64,000 nt of DNA from an uncultured Crocinitomix sp. (GCA_905478225.1 CAJQHR010000027.1:1-64000); one strand, 5' to 3'; counted from the first letter of the stretch, positions 28,110 through 40,685 are shown. The notes: generated from the letters alone by a model not told the origin. Translations and numbers: made by a program.

Positions 28110-28430
28110 CTAACTATCTACGCATTCATACTGGAAATTATTCAAATCCGTGTTTTCTTGCTCAAACAAATAATCATTTTGAATGGTAAACGCGGCATTT
28201 GCATCATCAAAATCTTTATAATCTTCCCGTTTAAGACATTCTTGCCCATTTTCCGATCCATCTTCTTTTAACAAGATTAAATTTTCATGTTCAATCTTTT
28301 CTTCAACCTCACCATCTGGGGTTTCGACAATAATTGTCTCTGTATAAGAATAGCGACAACTTTTACAACGTTCGCAACTGATGTTAATAAATAATACTCC
28401 AAAAAGTGCGAACACTAATAAACGTGACAT
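28110..28430 (-). CDS. Small lipoprotein, unknown function
   Basis: The 106-residue product has a lipoprotein signal peptide with the lipobox NISC (Cys19). A Cys-rich start of the mature part (CERCKSC) and an acidic remainder follow. A TATCTTTG box on the minus strand (28448-28455) lies close before the ATG and may be its promoter. I know no function. The Cys pairs suggest disulfides or metal binding. Confidence 0.7.
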   Translation of the reverse strand: MSRLLVFALFGVLFINISCERCKSCRYSYTETIIVETPDGEVEEKIEHENLILLKEDGSENGQECLKREDYKDFDDANAAFTIQNDYLFEQENTDLNNFQYECVDS

Positions 28431-28463
28431 AGCTTTGTAATTTTCTTCAAAGATATAAAACTA

Positions 28464-29138
28464 ATGAATAGAAAAATTATTGTAACACAAGACAATTCTA
28501 AAACTTTGTTAAATTCTGAGTTAAATGAAACGTACCATTCTACAAATGGTGCCTTTAAAGAAGCCATTCATGTGTTTATTAATACGGGAATTAACTATTT
28601 TGATCAGAAGAAAGCATTAAAAATATTTGAAATGGGCTTTGGAACAGGGCTAAACGCCCTACTTACTTTGAACTTTGCAATCGAAAATAAAATTCATATT
28701 GATTATATCAGCATTGAAAAACATCCGCTTTCTATTTATTTAGTGAACGAACTAAATTATCCGCAACTCATTGATAACGAAAAATCTACTGAATTATACA
28801 ACGCACTGCATACTTCACCGTGGATGATTCAAAATAAAATTCATCCCCTTTTTCAATTAACCAAAATTGAAGGCGATTTAAATGAACAACTTCCATTAAT
28901 CGAAAAATGCGATCTCGTATTTTATGATGCCTTTGGTCCGCGTGTGCAACCACATTTGTGGACTGTTGAAAGTTTAAAAATAATGTACGATTTATTATTG
29001 CCCGGCGGAATATTGGTTACTTATTGCGCGCAAGGCCAATTCAAACGAAACCTAAAAGAACTCGGTTTTATTGTTGAAAATTTACCAGGACCACCAGGCA
29101 AACGTGAAATGACTCGTGCAATTAAACCAAAACCATAA
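28464..29138 (+). CDS. mnmD: tRNA 5-methylaminomethyl-2-thiouridine methyltransferase MnmD
   Basis: The 224-residue protein is a stand-alone version of the N-terminal MnmC domain. The SAM loop is FEMGFGTGLNALLTL (about residues 55-69). The signature DLVFYDAFGPRVQPHLWT and the C-terminal LPGPPGKREMTRA identify the branch. It methylates the nm5(s2)U wobble base of certain tRNAs to mnm5(s2)U. The oxidoreductase half of MnmC is absent, as is usual in Bacteroidota. Confidence 0.92.
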   Translation: MNRKIIVTQDNSKTLLNSELNETYHSTNGAFKEAIHVFINTGINYFDQKKALKIFEMGFGTGLNALLTLNFAIENKIHIDYISIEKHPLSIYLVNELNYPQLIDNEKSTELYNALHTSPWMIQNKIHPLFQLTKIEGDLNEQLPLIEKCDLVFYDAFGPRVQPHLWTVESLKIMYDLLLPGGILVTYCAQGQFKRNLKELGFIVENLPGPPGKREMTRAIKPKP

Positions 29139-29194
29139 CCTCAGAATTGAAAAACTAACTATTTTTATTCCAAAATTAAAAATTAACAAATCTA

Positions 29195-32090
<2,896 letters not shown>

Positions 32091-32603
32091 ATGGCAGGAG
32101 CGGATCAAATAAAGAATTTATTTATCAATAAAAAAATACGGCGAGACCCAAAACGCAAACCCGTTTTAAAAGGATTGGATCGATACCACGAGATTTTATT
32201 TATTGCCGACACCGATCAATCGCAGCGGCTAAATGAACTGACTAGCATATTTAAGCATGCCAAAATCTCATTCATTTACGCTAGAAAAGAGAAAGAAGAT
32301 AAATCGGCTCATGGCAATTATAGTTATCATTTAAGTGATTTGAATTTAACGGGAAAAATCAAAAATGATAAATTGAATCAAATGATGCAAAAGCAGTTTG
32401 ATTTAATCTTAGATTTGTCGACTGATACTGTGCTCAACCAGTTTTTACTAAAAAAGATAAGCAGCACATTTATCATAGGAAAAAAGGGAATTGAAAAATC
32501 TGAAATGTATGATTTACTTGTGGACGAAAAAGTGGAAGAGAAAACATTCATTGAAACCGTAACACAACAAATAAAACTATTGAGTCAAAATGGAAATAAA
32601 TAG
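32091..32603 (+). CDS. Conserved Bacteroidota protein of unknown function (DUF6913-like)
   Basis: The 170-residue cytoplasmic protein begins at the ATG immediately after the ligA stop and overlaps dapA by 14 bases. It contains LDRYHEILFIADTDQSQRL and FDLILDLSTDTVLNQFLLKK, without catalytic motifs I recognise. I recall similar short proteins beside dapA in Flavobacteriales. The DUF name is from memory and should be checked. Tight coupling suggests expression with ligA and dapA. Confidence 0.75.
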   Translation: MAGADQIKNLFINKKIRRDPKRKPVLKGLDRYHEILFIADTDQSQRLNELTSIFKHAKISFIYARKEKEDKSAHGNYSYHLSDLNLTGKIKNDKLNQMMQKQFDLILDLSTDTVLNQFLLKKISSTFIIGKKGIEKSEMYDLLVDEKVEEKTFIETVTQQIKLLSQNGNK

Positions 32604-33480
32604 ATTTAAAGGACTTGGCGTTGCAATGGTAACTCCATTTGATAAAGAAGGAAATATAGACGTTCAAGCATTAGAGAAACTAACCACATTCTTAATTGAT
32701 GGTGGAATTGATTACTTGGTGGTTCAAGGCACCACAGGTGAATCGCCAGTTTTATCAAAAACGGAAAAGCAGCTGACATTAGACACCGTTGCAACAGTAA
32801 ATCAAGGCAGATTACCGATCGTATTTGGCATTGGTGGAAATAACACAAACGCCTTAACTGATGATTTGCAAAACTATGATCTTAGTAAGGTAGATGCAAT
32901 CCTTTCAGCATCTCCATATTACAATAAACCTAGTCAAGAAGGAATTTACCAACATTATAAAGTGCTGGCAAACGCCACGGATTTGCCTATCATACTTTAC
33001 AACGTGCCAGGTAGAACCGCATCTAATGTTCTACCAGCAACAACATTGCGTCTAGCAAATGAATTTTCAAATATCATAGCAGTGAAAGAAGCGTCTGGAG
33101 ATATGGAACAAATCATGTCTATTATCCAAAACAAACCAGACGGTTTTTTAGTGATTTCTGGTGATGATGCCATCACAATGCCAATTCTTGCAACTGGAGG
33201 AGACGGCGTAATTTCAGTAATTGGAAATGCCTTTCCAAATGAGTTTAAACAAATGGTAGCGGCTGGTTTAAGGGATGACATGCCAATGTCAAGAGAAATT
33301 CACTATAACCTATTGCCAATTATTCCACTTTTATTTGCTGAAGGAAACCCGGCAGGTGTTAAGGAGGTGTTGAAACATAAGGGAATTTGTGATGCCTATG
33401 TAAGATTACCTTTGGTTAAAGTTTCGGAAAACCTAAAATCTGCCTTGCAAAATGAAACCGATCGAATCAATAATTTATAA
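32590..33480 (+). CDS. dapA: 4-hydroxy-tetrahydrodipicolinate synthase
   Basis: The 296-residue protein condenses pyruvate and aspartate semialdehyde, the first step specific to lysine and diaminopimelate synthesis. Signatures are VVQGTTGESPVLSKTE, ILYNVPGRT with the active Tyr, and the Schiff-base Lys166 in IIAVKEASGD. It ends the ligA operon. The 154 bases downstream carry the next gene's promoter. Confidence 0.97.
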   Translation: MEINRFKGLGVAMVTPFDKEGNIDVQALEKLTTFLIDGGIDYLVVQGTTGESPVLSKTEKQLTLDTVATVNQGRLPIVFGIGGNNTNALTDDLQNYDLSKVDAILSASPYYNKPSQEGIYQHYKVLANATDLPIILYNVPGRTASNVLPATTLRLANEFSNIIAVKEASGDMEQIMSIIQNKPDGFLVISGDDAITMPILATGGDGVISVIGNAFPNEFKQMVAAGLRDDMPMSREIHYNLLPIIPLLFAEGNPAGVKEVLKHKGICDAYVRLPLVKVSENLKSALQNETDRINNL

Positions 33481-33581
33481 GGGTTAAATATAAAATACCT
33501 CTTAATTTTTTTGGTGTAACCTTTATGTTCAATACACCGTAAGAGAATGTGCGCAGGAATTAATGTTAAATCATTGATTTA

Positions 33582-33608
33582 TTGTGTGATAAAAAAATAG
33601 TATATTTG
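33582..33608 (+). promoter_or_regulatory. Promoter of the 33635 lipoprotein gene
   Basis: TTG at 33582-33584 and TATATTTG at 33601-33608 match the -33 and -7 elements of Bacteroidota promoters. The spacing is 16 bases, one short of the usual range. The ATG is 26 bases after the -7 box. Confidence 0.5.
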
Positions 33609-33634
33609 ACACCACTCGTATAACCATTTATTTA

Positions 33635-34534
33635 ATGAAAAGAAAAAAAATAATTATCAGTCTTTTTTGTGCGACAGCTGGACTTTTAACAGTTAGTTGC
33701 GGAGGATCGGGAGACGACGGCGAATTAAACAATGTTGAAATTGTTGATACCACTGGCAATGTAATAGTTGAAAATGTAGAACCTACAATAGAGTATTCTG
33801 TACCAACACCAAACGAGTTGTTTGATATTATCAAACTTCAAGGAGGTGAGCAACAATTGAATTTAGTTAATCCATTAGAGAATTCTGAAAACTATATCGA
33901 CCAAAAATCAAAGTCAATTAACTTTGGTGTATACTCGGCTGATATCGCTTACTTAAGTTGTTTTGGAATTGGTGTAGACTTCCTTAAATACTTTAAGCAA
34001 ATTGAAGAACTTGGAGAAGAACTTGGAATTTCTGGTGCTTTCGACTCTGAAATGATGGATCGAATTGAAAACAATGAAGGAGATTCAGATTCTTTATTTT
34101 CAATTTCAAACGATTCTTATTACGACAGCTATTTATATTTAGAAGAAAATGACAAAGGTGTTGAACTTTCATTAATCATGGCAGGTGGTTTTGTAGAGAG
34201 TTTATACATTATTTGCAATCTAGTTGAAACGTATGACGCTGAAGATCCAGTCATCAATAAAATTGGAGATCAAAAAATAGTTTTAGAAAACCTAATCGAC
34301 TTTATTTCCGAGTATGCAGAGGATGCAGCAGTAAATGAAGTGATCGGTGATATGATGGATTTGGCGGATGTTTTTGAATCTAGCATGGAATTTGAAGAGA
34401 CAGAGTCAGCAGTTGCAAATGACACGGACGGAACATTGTTAATTTCAGGTGGTGGATCATTCAACATGACAGCAGATGCTTTTGATGCAATCAAGGCTAA
34501 AGCGAACGAATTAAGAGATAATTACACAAAATAG
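33635..34534 (+). CDS. Lipoprotein, unknown function
   Basis: The 299-residue product has a lipoprotein signal (lipobox TVSC, Cys22) followed by a Gly/Asp-rich linker and an acidic, helix-rich domain (YSADIAYLSCFGIGVDFLKY, MDLADVFESS). No catalytic motif is seen. The next secreted-protein gene begins 6 bases after its stop. A terminator then closes the pair, so they form a two-gene operon. Confidence 0.75.
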   Translation: MKRKKIIISLFCATAGLLTVSCGGSGDDGELNNVEIVDTTGNVIVENVEPTIEYSVPTPNELFDIIKLQGGEQQLNLVNPLENSENYIDQKSKSINFGVYSADIAYLSCFGIGVDFLKYFKQIEELGEELGISGAFDSEMMDRIENNEGDSDSLFSISNDSYYDSYLYLEENDKGVELSLIMAGGFVESLYIICNLVETYDAEDPVINKIGDQKIVLENLIDFISEYAEDAAVNEVIGDMMDLADVFESSMEFEETESAVANDTDGTLLISGGGSFNMTADAFDAIKAKANELRDNYTK

Positions 34535-34540
34535 AGCAAA

Positions 34541-35068
34541 ATGAAAAAAGTATTAGGGATAGGAGTTTTATTATTAAGTGCTATTGTTATTCAGGCATAT
34601 GCGCAGTGTAACAAAACACATTATTTATGCATGGGTCAGTTTTCAAAAGAAGACAAAAGTGCTTATTGGAATTTAAATAATCAGTCGAGAAGTGCTGCCT
34701 TTGAAAAGGGTAAAGTGTATGAAATGAGCTTCGTAGCATATGAAGGATTTGAATACAGACTTTCAACTTGCACAGACGTTGAAAGCGTAACAGGTGTTAA
34801 ATTTGAACTTGCTAAAGACATTCTTGTTCGTGTGAAAGATGCTGATGGAAACATGAATATCAAGCGTCAACGCGAGGTGATTTTTGATAATGAAGATGAT
34901 GGAATGACGCCATTCGTTTTATTCACATCTGATAAAACAAGAAAATTTTATCTTTCAGTGAACGTGCCTGCAACAGGAAGTAGTGACAATAAAAAACTAA
35001 CAAATTCAGATAATGTCTGTGTTGGTGTATTATTAGAACACAGAAGAACAGAAAAACCCGGATTCTAG
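34541..35068 (+). CDS. Secreted protein, unknown function
   Basis: The 175-residue product has a signal peptide ending in QAYAQ and a beta-rich mature part with four scattered Cys residues that could form disulfides. Segments such as YEMSFVAYEGFEYRLSTC and TRKFYLSVNVPATG suggest a jelly-roll or Ig-like domain, but I recognise no family. It is co-transcribed with the upstream lipoprotein gene. Confidence 0.7.
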   Translation: MKKVLGIGVLLLSAIVIQAYAQCNKTHYLCMGQFSKEDKSAYWNLNNQSRSAAFEKGKVYEMSFVAYEGFEYRLSTCTDVESVTGVKFELAKDILVRVKDADGNMNIKRQREVIFDNEDDGMTPFVLFTSDKTRKFYLSVNVPATGSSDNKKLTNSDNVCVGVLLEHRRTEKPGF

Positions 35069-35092
35069 TCTGATTTAAATAAAAAATTCAAG

Positions 35093-35125
35093 AACCGTCT
35101 CGGCTAAACCGAGACGGTTTTATTT
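35093..35125 (+). terminator. Rho-independent terminator
   Basis: AACCGTCTCGG (35093-35103) pairs perfectly with CCGAGACGGTT (35109-35119) around the five-base loop CTAAA, and TTTTATTTT follows. The GC-rich stem contrasts with its AT-rich surroundings. It ends the two-gene secreted-protein operon just before nrnA. Confidence 0.92.
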
Positions 35126-35131
35126 TATACT

Positions 35132-36160
35132 ATGATTTTTACAAAAGAAAAAATTGAAGAATTTAACACCCTACTCGCGAATGCGAAAAAGGTGGTTATA
35201 ACAGCGCATAAATCTCCTGATGGCGACAGCATTGGTTCATCTTTGGCGCTTTATCACTACATCACAAAAGAACATGATAATGTAGCTATCTGTCATCCTG
35301 ATATGGCGCCAAACTTCCTACATTGGATGCTCGGCTCTGACCAAGTCATTGCGCACCAAGAACGTGAGGCAGAAGTTGTGCAGTTAATGGATGAAGCCGA
35401 TTTGATTTTTTGTTTAGATTATAATTCCTCAGGCCGAATTGGACGCATGGACGATCTACTCGCAAAATCAGATGCTAAAAAAATTATGATCGATCATCAC
35501 CGCGACCCTGCTGCGGACTTTGTGGATTTGATGTTTTCTGATCCGCAAACTTGCTCTACCGCCCAACTTATTTTTGAGTTAATGGAAGCACGAAATGATT
35601 TAGATAAAATTGACCGCGAAACGTCTGAGGCAATTTATACCGGAATTATAACCGATACTGGCTCGTTCAGGTTTTCATCCGTTACACCTAAAACGCATGA
35701 AATTGCGGCGCATCTAATCGGAAAAGGATTAGATCACGCTCCAATTCACGAAAACTTATTTACAACCACTGAAAACCGCATGAAATTGACAAGTTTCGCC
35801 TTATTGGAAAAATTGGTTGTTGTGCCAGAAATGCAAGCAGCTTATATTTCGCTGACACAGGTGGAACAAAAACGTTTTGACGCTCAAAAAGGCGACACGG
35901 AAGGTTTAGTGAACCAGGCACTGTCTCTTGAAGGGGTTAAAATGGCAGTGTTTTTTAAAGAATCTGACGGAATTATTAAAATCTCGTTCCGATCAATTGC
36001 TGCAATTCCTGTAAATGACCTGGCGCGTAATAATTTCCACGGTGGTGGTCACAGAAATGCTTCTGGTGGAAAATACGTTGGTAAAATGGCTGATGCGATC
36101 GAAAAATTTGTAACTATTTTGCCTAATTTCGTTGAAGAAAACAAATCACACTTTGAATGA
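35132..36160 (+). CDS. nrnA: DHH/DHHA1 phosphoesterase, NrnA type
   Basis: The 342-residue protein has the DHH signatures HKSPDGDSIGSSLALY, FCLDYNSSGRIG, MIDHHRDP and ITDTGSFRF, and the DHHA1 substrate motif GGGHRNASGG. NrnA degrades short RNA oligonucleotides and dephosphorylates 3'-phosphoadenosine 5'-phosphate (pAp). Its stop overlaps the start of the FKBP lipoprotein gene by 4 bases. A DHH gene before gldI is an arrangement I recall from Flavobacteria. Confidence 0.92.
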   Translation: MIFTKEKIEEFNTLLANAKKVVITAHKSPDGDSIGSSLALYHYITKEHDNVAICHPDMAPNFLHWMLGSDQVIAHQEREAEVVQLMDEADLIFCLDYNSSGRIGRMDDLLAKSDAKKIMIDHHRDPAADFVDLMFSDPQTCSTAQLIFELMEARNDLDKIDRETSEAIYTGIITDTGSFRFSSVTPKTHEIAAHLIGKGLDHAPIHENLFTTTENRMKLTSFALLEKLVVVPEMQAAYISLTQVEQKRFDAQKGDTEGLVNQALSLEGVKMAVFFKESDGIIKISFRSIAAIPVNDLARNNFHGGGHRNASGGKYVGKMADAIEKFVTILPNFVEENKSHFE

Positions 36161-36678
36161 AGTACGTTATTCCAATAGGTTTTATCCTACTCTTCGCTTG
36201 TAAAGATGAGCAGGAAAACATGATCGTTAATAATGTGAATTGGGATACGGATGAGTCCAGCAATATGAATGCCCAGTTTGCTACTGAGGAAAGCGAAGAA
36301 ATTGATCTTTTCTTAAGTACACACGCAGATTGGGATGTTATTTCAACTGGAACTGGATTGCGCTATATGGTTTACCAGAAAGGTGAGGGAACTGATTCTG
36401 CTAAGGTTGGAAATACCGTGACAGTTGATTTCGAAATTTCATTGCTTTCGGGTGATGTTTGTTATTCGTCTTCAGAAAATGGTGCGGAAAGTTTTATCGT
36501 TGAAAAATCTGATATTGAAAGTGGCCTCCATGAAGGTGTTCAATTCATGTGTGTAGGTGATAAGGCGAAATTCATTATTCCTAGTCATGCGGCGCATGGT
36601 TTGGTGGGTGATACTGAAAAAATTCCACCACTTTCGCCAGTTATATACGATATTGAACTCTTAAAAATTGATCCTTAA
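36157..36678 (+). CDS. gldI: GldI-like FKBP-type peptidyl-prolyl isomerase lipoprotein
   Basis: The 173-residue lipoprotein (lipobox FAC, Cys15) carries one FKBP domain: GLRYMVYQKGEGTDSAKVGN, VTVDFEISLLSG, ESGLHEGVQFMCVGDKAKFIIPS and a diverged C-terminal VIYDIELLKI. GldI is the periplasmic prolyl isomerase needed for gliding motility in Flavobacterium. The assignment rests on family, lipoprotein form and position after nrnA. A general FKBP foldase is the alternative. Confidence 0.65.
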   Translation: MKYVIPIGFILLFACKDEQENMIVNNVNWDTDESSNMNAQFATEESEEIDLFLSTHADWDVISTGTGLRYMVYQKGEGTDSAKVGNTVTVDFEISLLSGDVCYSSSENGAESFIVEKSDIESGLHEGVQFMCVGDKAKFIIPSHAAHGLVGDTEKIPPLSPVIYDIELLKIDP

Positions 36679-37583
36679 TGAAATTATCGCTCATTTATAC
36701 TTGCCTTTTTTCTGCAATTCTTTTTGTTAGTTGTGATTTTAGTGGCGTAAAATCTTCTAATGATAATGATACGGACATTGCTGACACTGCCGGAACTGAT
36801 TCTGTTATTGCGCTAGATAGCGGTATAGATTCTACGGAATCTGATTTACCATTTGCCTTGCTAAAAGATACTATTTTGGGCGAAGCCAATTCAATGGTTT
36901 ACAATGGTGAAGGTGGATTACGTGTTGAATGGACCGTGAAAAATGAAGGTGATCCAATTGCGTTAAATGATGTGGTTTTAGTTAACTATACAGCACGAGT
37001 TGCAGCTGGTGAGGTGTTCGATTCAAATTCTGAAATGAAGTCCCCTGCCCCACTTAAAACCAATATTGGAATGATGGTTGAAGGATGGGAAAAAGGACTC
37101 CTAGAAATGAATATTGGTGATGTTGGGCGAATAATGATTCCGAGCGCATTGGCCTATGGCGAAAATGGTTATTCATCCATTGTTCCTCCTGACGCTGATT
37201 TAATTGTTGAAATTGAAATTGTTGAGCGCGTAACACCAATTGTTTTAAGTGAGGGCGTTAAGATTTATACTTGGAAACAAAATACTAGCGCCAATAAACC
37301 TGAAAAAGACCAATTAATCACTTTTGATTATTTCGCTTATAGAAAAGGCAGCAAAGGTGGCCTTTATGACAATTCATTCAAAGACAGTCAACCATTTAGT
37401 TTTCGATTTGAAAATGACAATGTAATTGACGGCTTACACCAAGGTATGAAAGTCGTTCGCTCTGGAGAAAATGCTTTTATTGAAATTCCTTCAAAACTAG
37501 CTTACGGGTCTAAAGGTTTGGTTGATCTTGTTCCTAAAAACACCGACATTGTTTATGATGTGCGCATCTTGAGCATTGATTAG
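36678..37583 (+). CDS. Two-domain FKBP-type peptidyl-prolyl isomerase lipoprotein
   Basis: The 301-residue lipoprotein (lipobox VSC, Cys19) has two FKBP domains in tandem. The first (about 95-190) contains GMMVEGWEKGLLEMNIGD and RIMIPSALAYGENGYSS. The second (about 205-301) contains VIDGLHQGMKVVRSGENAFIEIPSKLAYGSKGL. The start overlaps the upstream stop by one base, so nrnA, the gldI-like gene and this gene form an operon. It probably folds outer-membrane or secreted proteins in the periplasm. Confidence 0.88.
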   Translation: MKLSLIYTCLFSAILFVSCDFSGVKSSNDNDTDIADTAGTDSVIALDSGIDSTESDLPFALLKDTILGEANSMVYNGEGGLRVEWTVKNEGDPIALNDVVLVNYTARVAAGEVFDSNSEMKSPAPLKTNIGMMVEGWEKGLLEMNIGDVGRIMIPSALAYGENGYSSIVPPDADLIVEIEIVERVTPIVLSEGVKIYTWKQNTSANKPEKDQLITFDYFAYRKGSKGGLYDNSFKDSQPFSFRFENDNVIDGLHQGMKVVRSGENAFIEIPSKLAYGSKGLVDLVPKNTDIVYDVRILSID

Positions 37584-37659
37584 AACCCAAGTTATTCGCA
37601 TGATGCCCGTTTAGCCTTCGGTTTTCGTATTGATCTGCCTATTTCTCGTTAATATTTAA

Positions 37660-37821
37660 AATGCCACCCCTAATTGGTCGAATTGCACAATAGATTTAAT
37701 ATTTGTCTGTTTAGGAACCATTCAATACAGACCTGTGATAGGGGATAGCTTTAAAGAAGTCTCCTTCAATAAAACCTTTGATTACATACACTTTGAATTA
37801 GGGCTAAGTCTGCGACTATAA
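37660..37821 (+). pseudogene. Possible outer-membrane-protein gene remnant (C-terminal end only)
   Basis: An open frame without a start ends at TAA 37819-37821. Its last part reads YRPVIGDSFKEVS then FDYIHFELGLSLRL, which looks like the alternating closing strand of a beta-barrel protein. It overlaps the 3' end of the opposite small membrane-protein gene by six bases. Nothing upstream in 37584-37660 continues it. It could be chance, hence low confidence. Confidence 0.25.
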
Positions 37822-38028
37822 AAAGCCTGTTCGCTCTTCATTCTTATAAGCTTTAACATTGCTTTCTTTTTTGTGACGGCGACCGAAATAATAGCCTACT
37901 CCTATACATACAGTTGCCACAATGACATATATCCAAAATTTGGCAAGAATGATCAATACCACTATTAAAGCAACCACTGCGCCAATGCCATAGGCTAGTG
38001 TCTTATTATCTTTGAACCAATCCCCCAT
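37816..38028 (-). CDS. Small membrane protein downstream of alaS
   Basis: I choose ATG 38028 (70 residues, MGDWFKDNKTLAYG), eight bases after the alaS stop; a TTG at 38067 would overlap alaS without need. Two adjoining hydrophobic helices (IGAVVALIVVLIILAKFWIYVIVATVCIGVG in two parts) are followed by a basic tail. Function is unknown. It is probably co-transcribed with alaS. Confidence 0.7.
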   Translation of the reverse strand: MGDWFKDNKTLAYGIGAVVALIVVLIILAKFWIYVIVATVCIGVGYYFGRRHKKESNVKAYKNEERTGFL

Positions 38029-38035
38029 AATTGCC

Positions 38036-40654
38036 TTAAATTCCTGTAATTTCTGAAACTTTGTCAATAGCTGTTTTCAAACCGCTACTGTCTTTTCCGC
38101 CTGCAGTTGCAAAAAATGGTTGCCCACCTCCACCACCTTGGATATATTTCGCCGTTTCTCGCACTAAATTGCCCGCATGCAAATCTTTTGATTTCGCTAA
38201 ACCTTCTGAAATTACAATGCTTAACGTTGCTTTTCCGTCTGCTTTTCCGCCAATAACAGCGAATAAATTATCTATTTCTCCTCTGAGCTGAAAACACAAA
38301 TCTCGAATCGATCCACTATCTAAATCAAGGATTTCGGATACATAATTTATGTCTCCTCTTCTTTCTATTTTCGCTAAAACGCCTGCCTTTAATTGCTTCA
38401 CCTGCTCACGTTTCAATTGCTCAATCTCCTTAGTTAACTTCGTGTTTTTATCAATCAATTCATGAATAGTTTTTACAGCATTCTTCGGTTTTTTCAACAA
38501 TGCCGAAATTTCTTCAAATTGATCTGCGCGTTCTTTAAAGTAGCTTTGTGCCGTATCAGCTGTTATGGCTTCAATTCTTCTAATCCCTGAAGCAACTGAA
38601 CCCTCTGAGGTGATTTTAAATAATCGAATATCTCCGGTTGATTTCACGTGTGTTCCTCCGCATAATTCAACAGAATCTCCAAACTGAATAACTCGCACTA
38701 AATCGCCATATTTTTCACCAAACAAGGCCATAGCCCCTAATTCATGAGCCACCTCCATAGGAACTGCACGGCGCTCGTTCAATGCAATATTTGCTTGAAT
38801 AGCCTCATTTACTTTGTTTTCAATCGTCTCTAATTCTTCTTCTGACACTTTAGAAAAGTGCGAAAAATCAAAACGTAAATGTTTCGCATTTACTAATGAA
38901 CCTTTTTGCTCAACATGGGTTCCTAGCAGTTCTCTTAAGGTATGATGCAATAAATGTGTTGCCGTATGGTTCGCTTCTGATAGTCTTCTTTTTGAAGCAC
39001 TGACATAAGCTCTAAAATGTCCCATTGGTTCTTTCGGCAGATCTTTTGCCAAATGAACAATTAAATTATTTTCTTTTTTAGTATCGAAAATCACCACTTT
39101 TTCAGATTCAGACGCTATCCATCCTGAATCTCCTACTTGTCCACCACCCTCTGCATAAAAGGGAGTAATGTTGAATACTAATTGGTAAAAAGTATTCTTA
39201 TTTTGAATTACTTTTCGGTATTTAATAATCGAAACATTCGTTTCTAAAAAATCATACCCAATAAACTCCTCAACGTCATCCTCACGAATCTCTACCCAAT
39301 CATCCGACTCAATACTTGTAGCTGCACGCGCAACATCCTGACCTTCTTTCTTTGCCTTTTCAAATCCTTCGTGATCGATTTTTACATTATTTTCCCCAGC
39401 AATTAAACGGGTCAAATCCTCAGGAAAACCAAAGGTATCGCTCAATCTAAATACATCATCTCCCGGAATCGTATCTTTTCCTTGAGATTTTAGAGTAGCA
39501 ATTAAGCCATCAATCTTGTTGATACCCGTTGCTAAAGTTTGAAAAAAGCTCGTTTCTTCCTCATGAATCACTTTTTCAATCAGATCCTTTTGCTTTGCTA
39601 ATTCTGGGAATGACTCTCCCATTTCAGCCACCAACGGATCAACCATTTTATAAATAAACGGTTCTTTAATGTCTAATTTCTGATAGCCATAACGCACCGC
39701 CCTTCTCAAAATTCGACGAATAACATAACCTGCTGAATTGTTAGACGGCAATTGACCGTCTGTAATTGAAAATGCAATGGCACGAATATGATCCGCAACT
39801 ACGCGAAGTGCAATATCCGTTTCTTCGGTTTCTTTATATTTTTTACCACTAATTTTTTCTAGGCTTGAAATCAATGTCTGAAATAAATCAATGTCATAAT
39901 TTGACTGTTTACTTTGCAGCACCATTGCCAATCGCTCTAAGCCCATACCTGTATCGACATGGGACGCTGGCAGTGCTTCTAACGAACCTTTTGCCTTACG
40001 ATTAAACTGCATAAAAACGAGGTTCCAAATCTCAATCACTTGTGGATGATCTTTATTAACTAACGACTTTCCATCAACCAATTTGCGCTCAGCCTCATTT
40101 CTGATATCTACATGGATTTCTGAACATGGTCCGCACGGTCCCGTATCACCCATCTCCCAAAAATTGTCGCTTTTATCCGAATAGATTATGCGATCAACAG
40201 CAACATACTTCTTCCAAATATCGACTGCATCTTGATCTACACTTGTTCCATCCGCCTCGTCACCTTCAAAAACGGTCACATAAATTCTGTCGACATCCAG
40301 TTTGTATACCTCTGTTAACAATTCCCACGCCCAAGCAATCACTTCTTCCTTAAAGTAATCTCCAAAAGACCAATTACCGAGCATTTCAAACATGGTGTGG
40401 TGGTATGTATCAACACCCACCTCTTCTAAGTCATTCTGCTTACCAGAAACACGTAAACATTTTTGTGTATTGGTAACGCGCTTATCCTTCGCTTCATTAT
40501 ACCCCAGAAAAAAATCTTTAAATTGATTCATTCCGGCATTTGTAAACATAAGTGTAGGGTCATTTTTAACCACCATTGGTGCTGATGAAACTATTTTATG
40601 TCCTTTGCCTTCGAAAAAATCCAAAAATGTCTGTCGTATCTCGTTGATTTTCAT
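38036..40654 (-). CDS. alaS: Alanyl-tRNA synthetase
   Basis: The 872-residue enzyme has class II catalytic motifs (LMFTNAGMNQFKDFFLG, GNWSFGDYFKEE, DTGPCGPCSEIHVD, VDTGMGLERLAMV), the editing domain zinc site (HTATHLLHH and CGGTHV) and the C-terminal DHHA1 part (GGGGGQPFFATAGG). It charges tRNA-Ala and removes mischarged Ser and Gly. Length and motifs are complete. It is divergent from the M23 peptidase gene. Confidence 0.98.
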   Translation of the reverse strand: MKINEIRQTFLDFFEGKGHKIVSSAPMVVKNDPTLMFTNAGMNQFKDFFLGYNEAKDKRVTNTQKCLRVSGKQNDLEEVGVDTYHHTMFEMLGNWSFGDYFKEEVIAWAWELLTEVYKLDVDRIYVTVFEGDEADGTSVDQDAVDIWKKYVAVDRIIYSDKSDNFWEMGDTGPCGPCSEIHVDIRNEAERKLVDGKSLVNKDHPQVIEIWNLVFMQFNRKAKGSLEALPASHVDTGMGLERLAMVLQSKQSNYDIDLFQTLISSLEKISGKKYKETEETDIALRVVADHIRAIAFSITDGQLPSNNSAGYVIRRILRRAVRYGYQKLDIKEPFIYKMVDPLVAEMGESFPELAKQKDLIEKVIHEEETSFFQTLATGINKIDGLIATLKSQGKDTIPGDDVFRLSDTFGFPEDLTRLIAGENNVKIDHEGFEKAKKEGQDVARAATSIESDDWVEIREDDVEEFIGYDFLETNVSIIKYRKVIQNKNTFYQLVFNITPFYAEGGGQVGDSGWIASESEKVVIFDTKKENNLIVHLAKDLPKEPMGHFRAYVSASKRRLSEANHTATHLLHHTLRELLGTHVEQKGSLVNAKHLRFDFSHFSKVSEEELETIENKVNEAIQANIALNERRAVPMEVAHELGAMALFGEKYGDLVRVIQFGDSVELCGGTHVKSTGDIRLFKITSEGSVASGIRRIEAITADTAQSYFKERADQFEEISALLKKPKNAVKTIHELIDKNTKLTKEIEQLKREQVKQLKAGVLAKIERRGDINYVSEILDLDSGSIRDLCFQLRGEIDNLFAVIGGKADGKATLSIVISEGLAKSKDLHAGNLVRETAKYIQGGGGGQPFFATAGGKDSSGLKTAIDKVSEITGI

Positions 40655-40685
40655 TACTCTATTATGTTAACGATTGTTAAATGCA

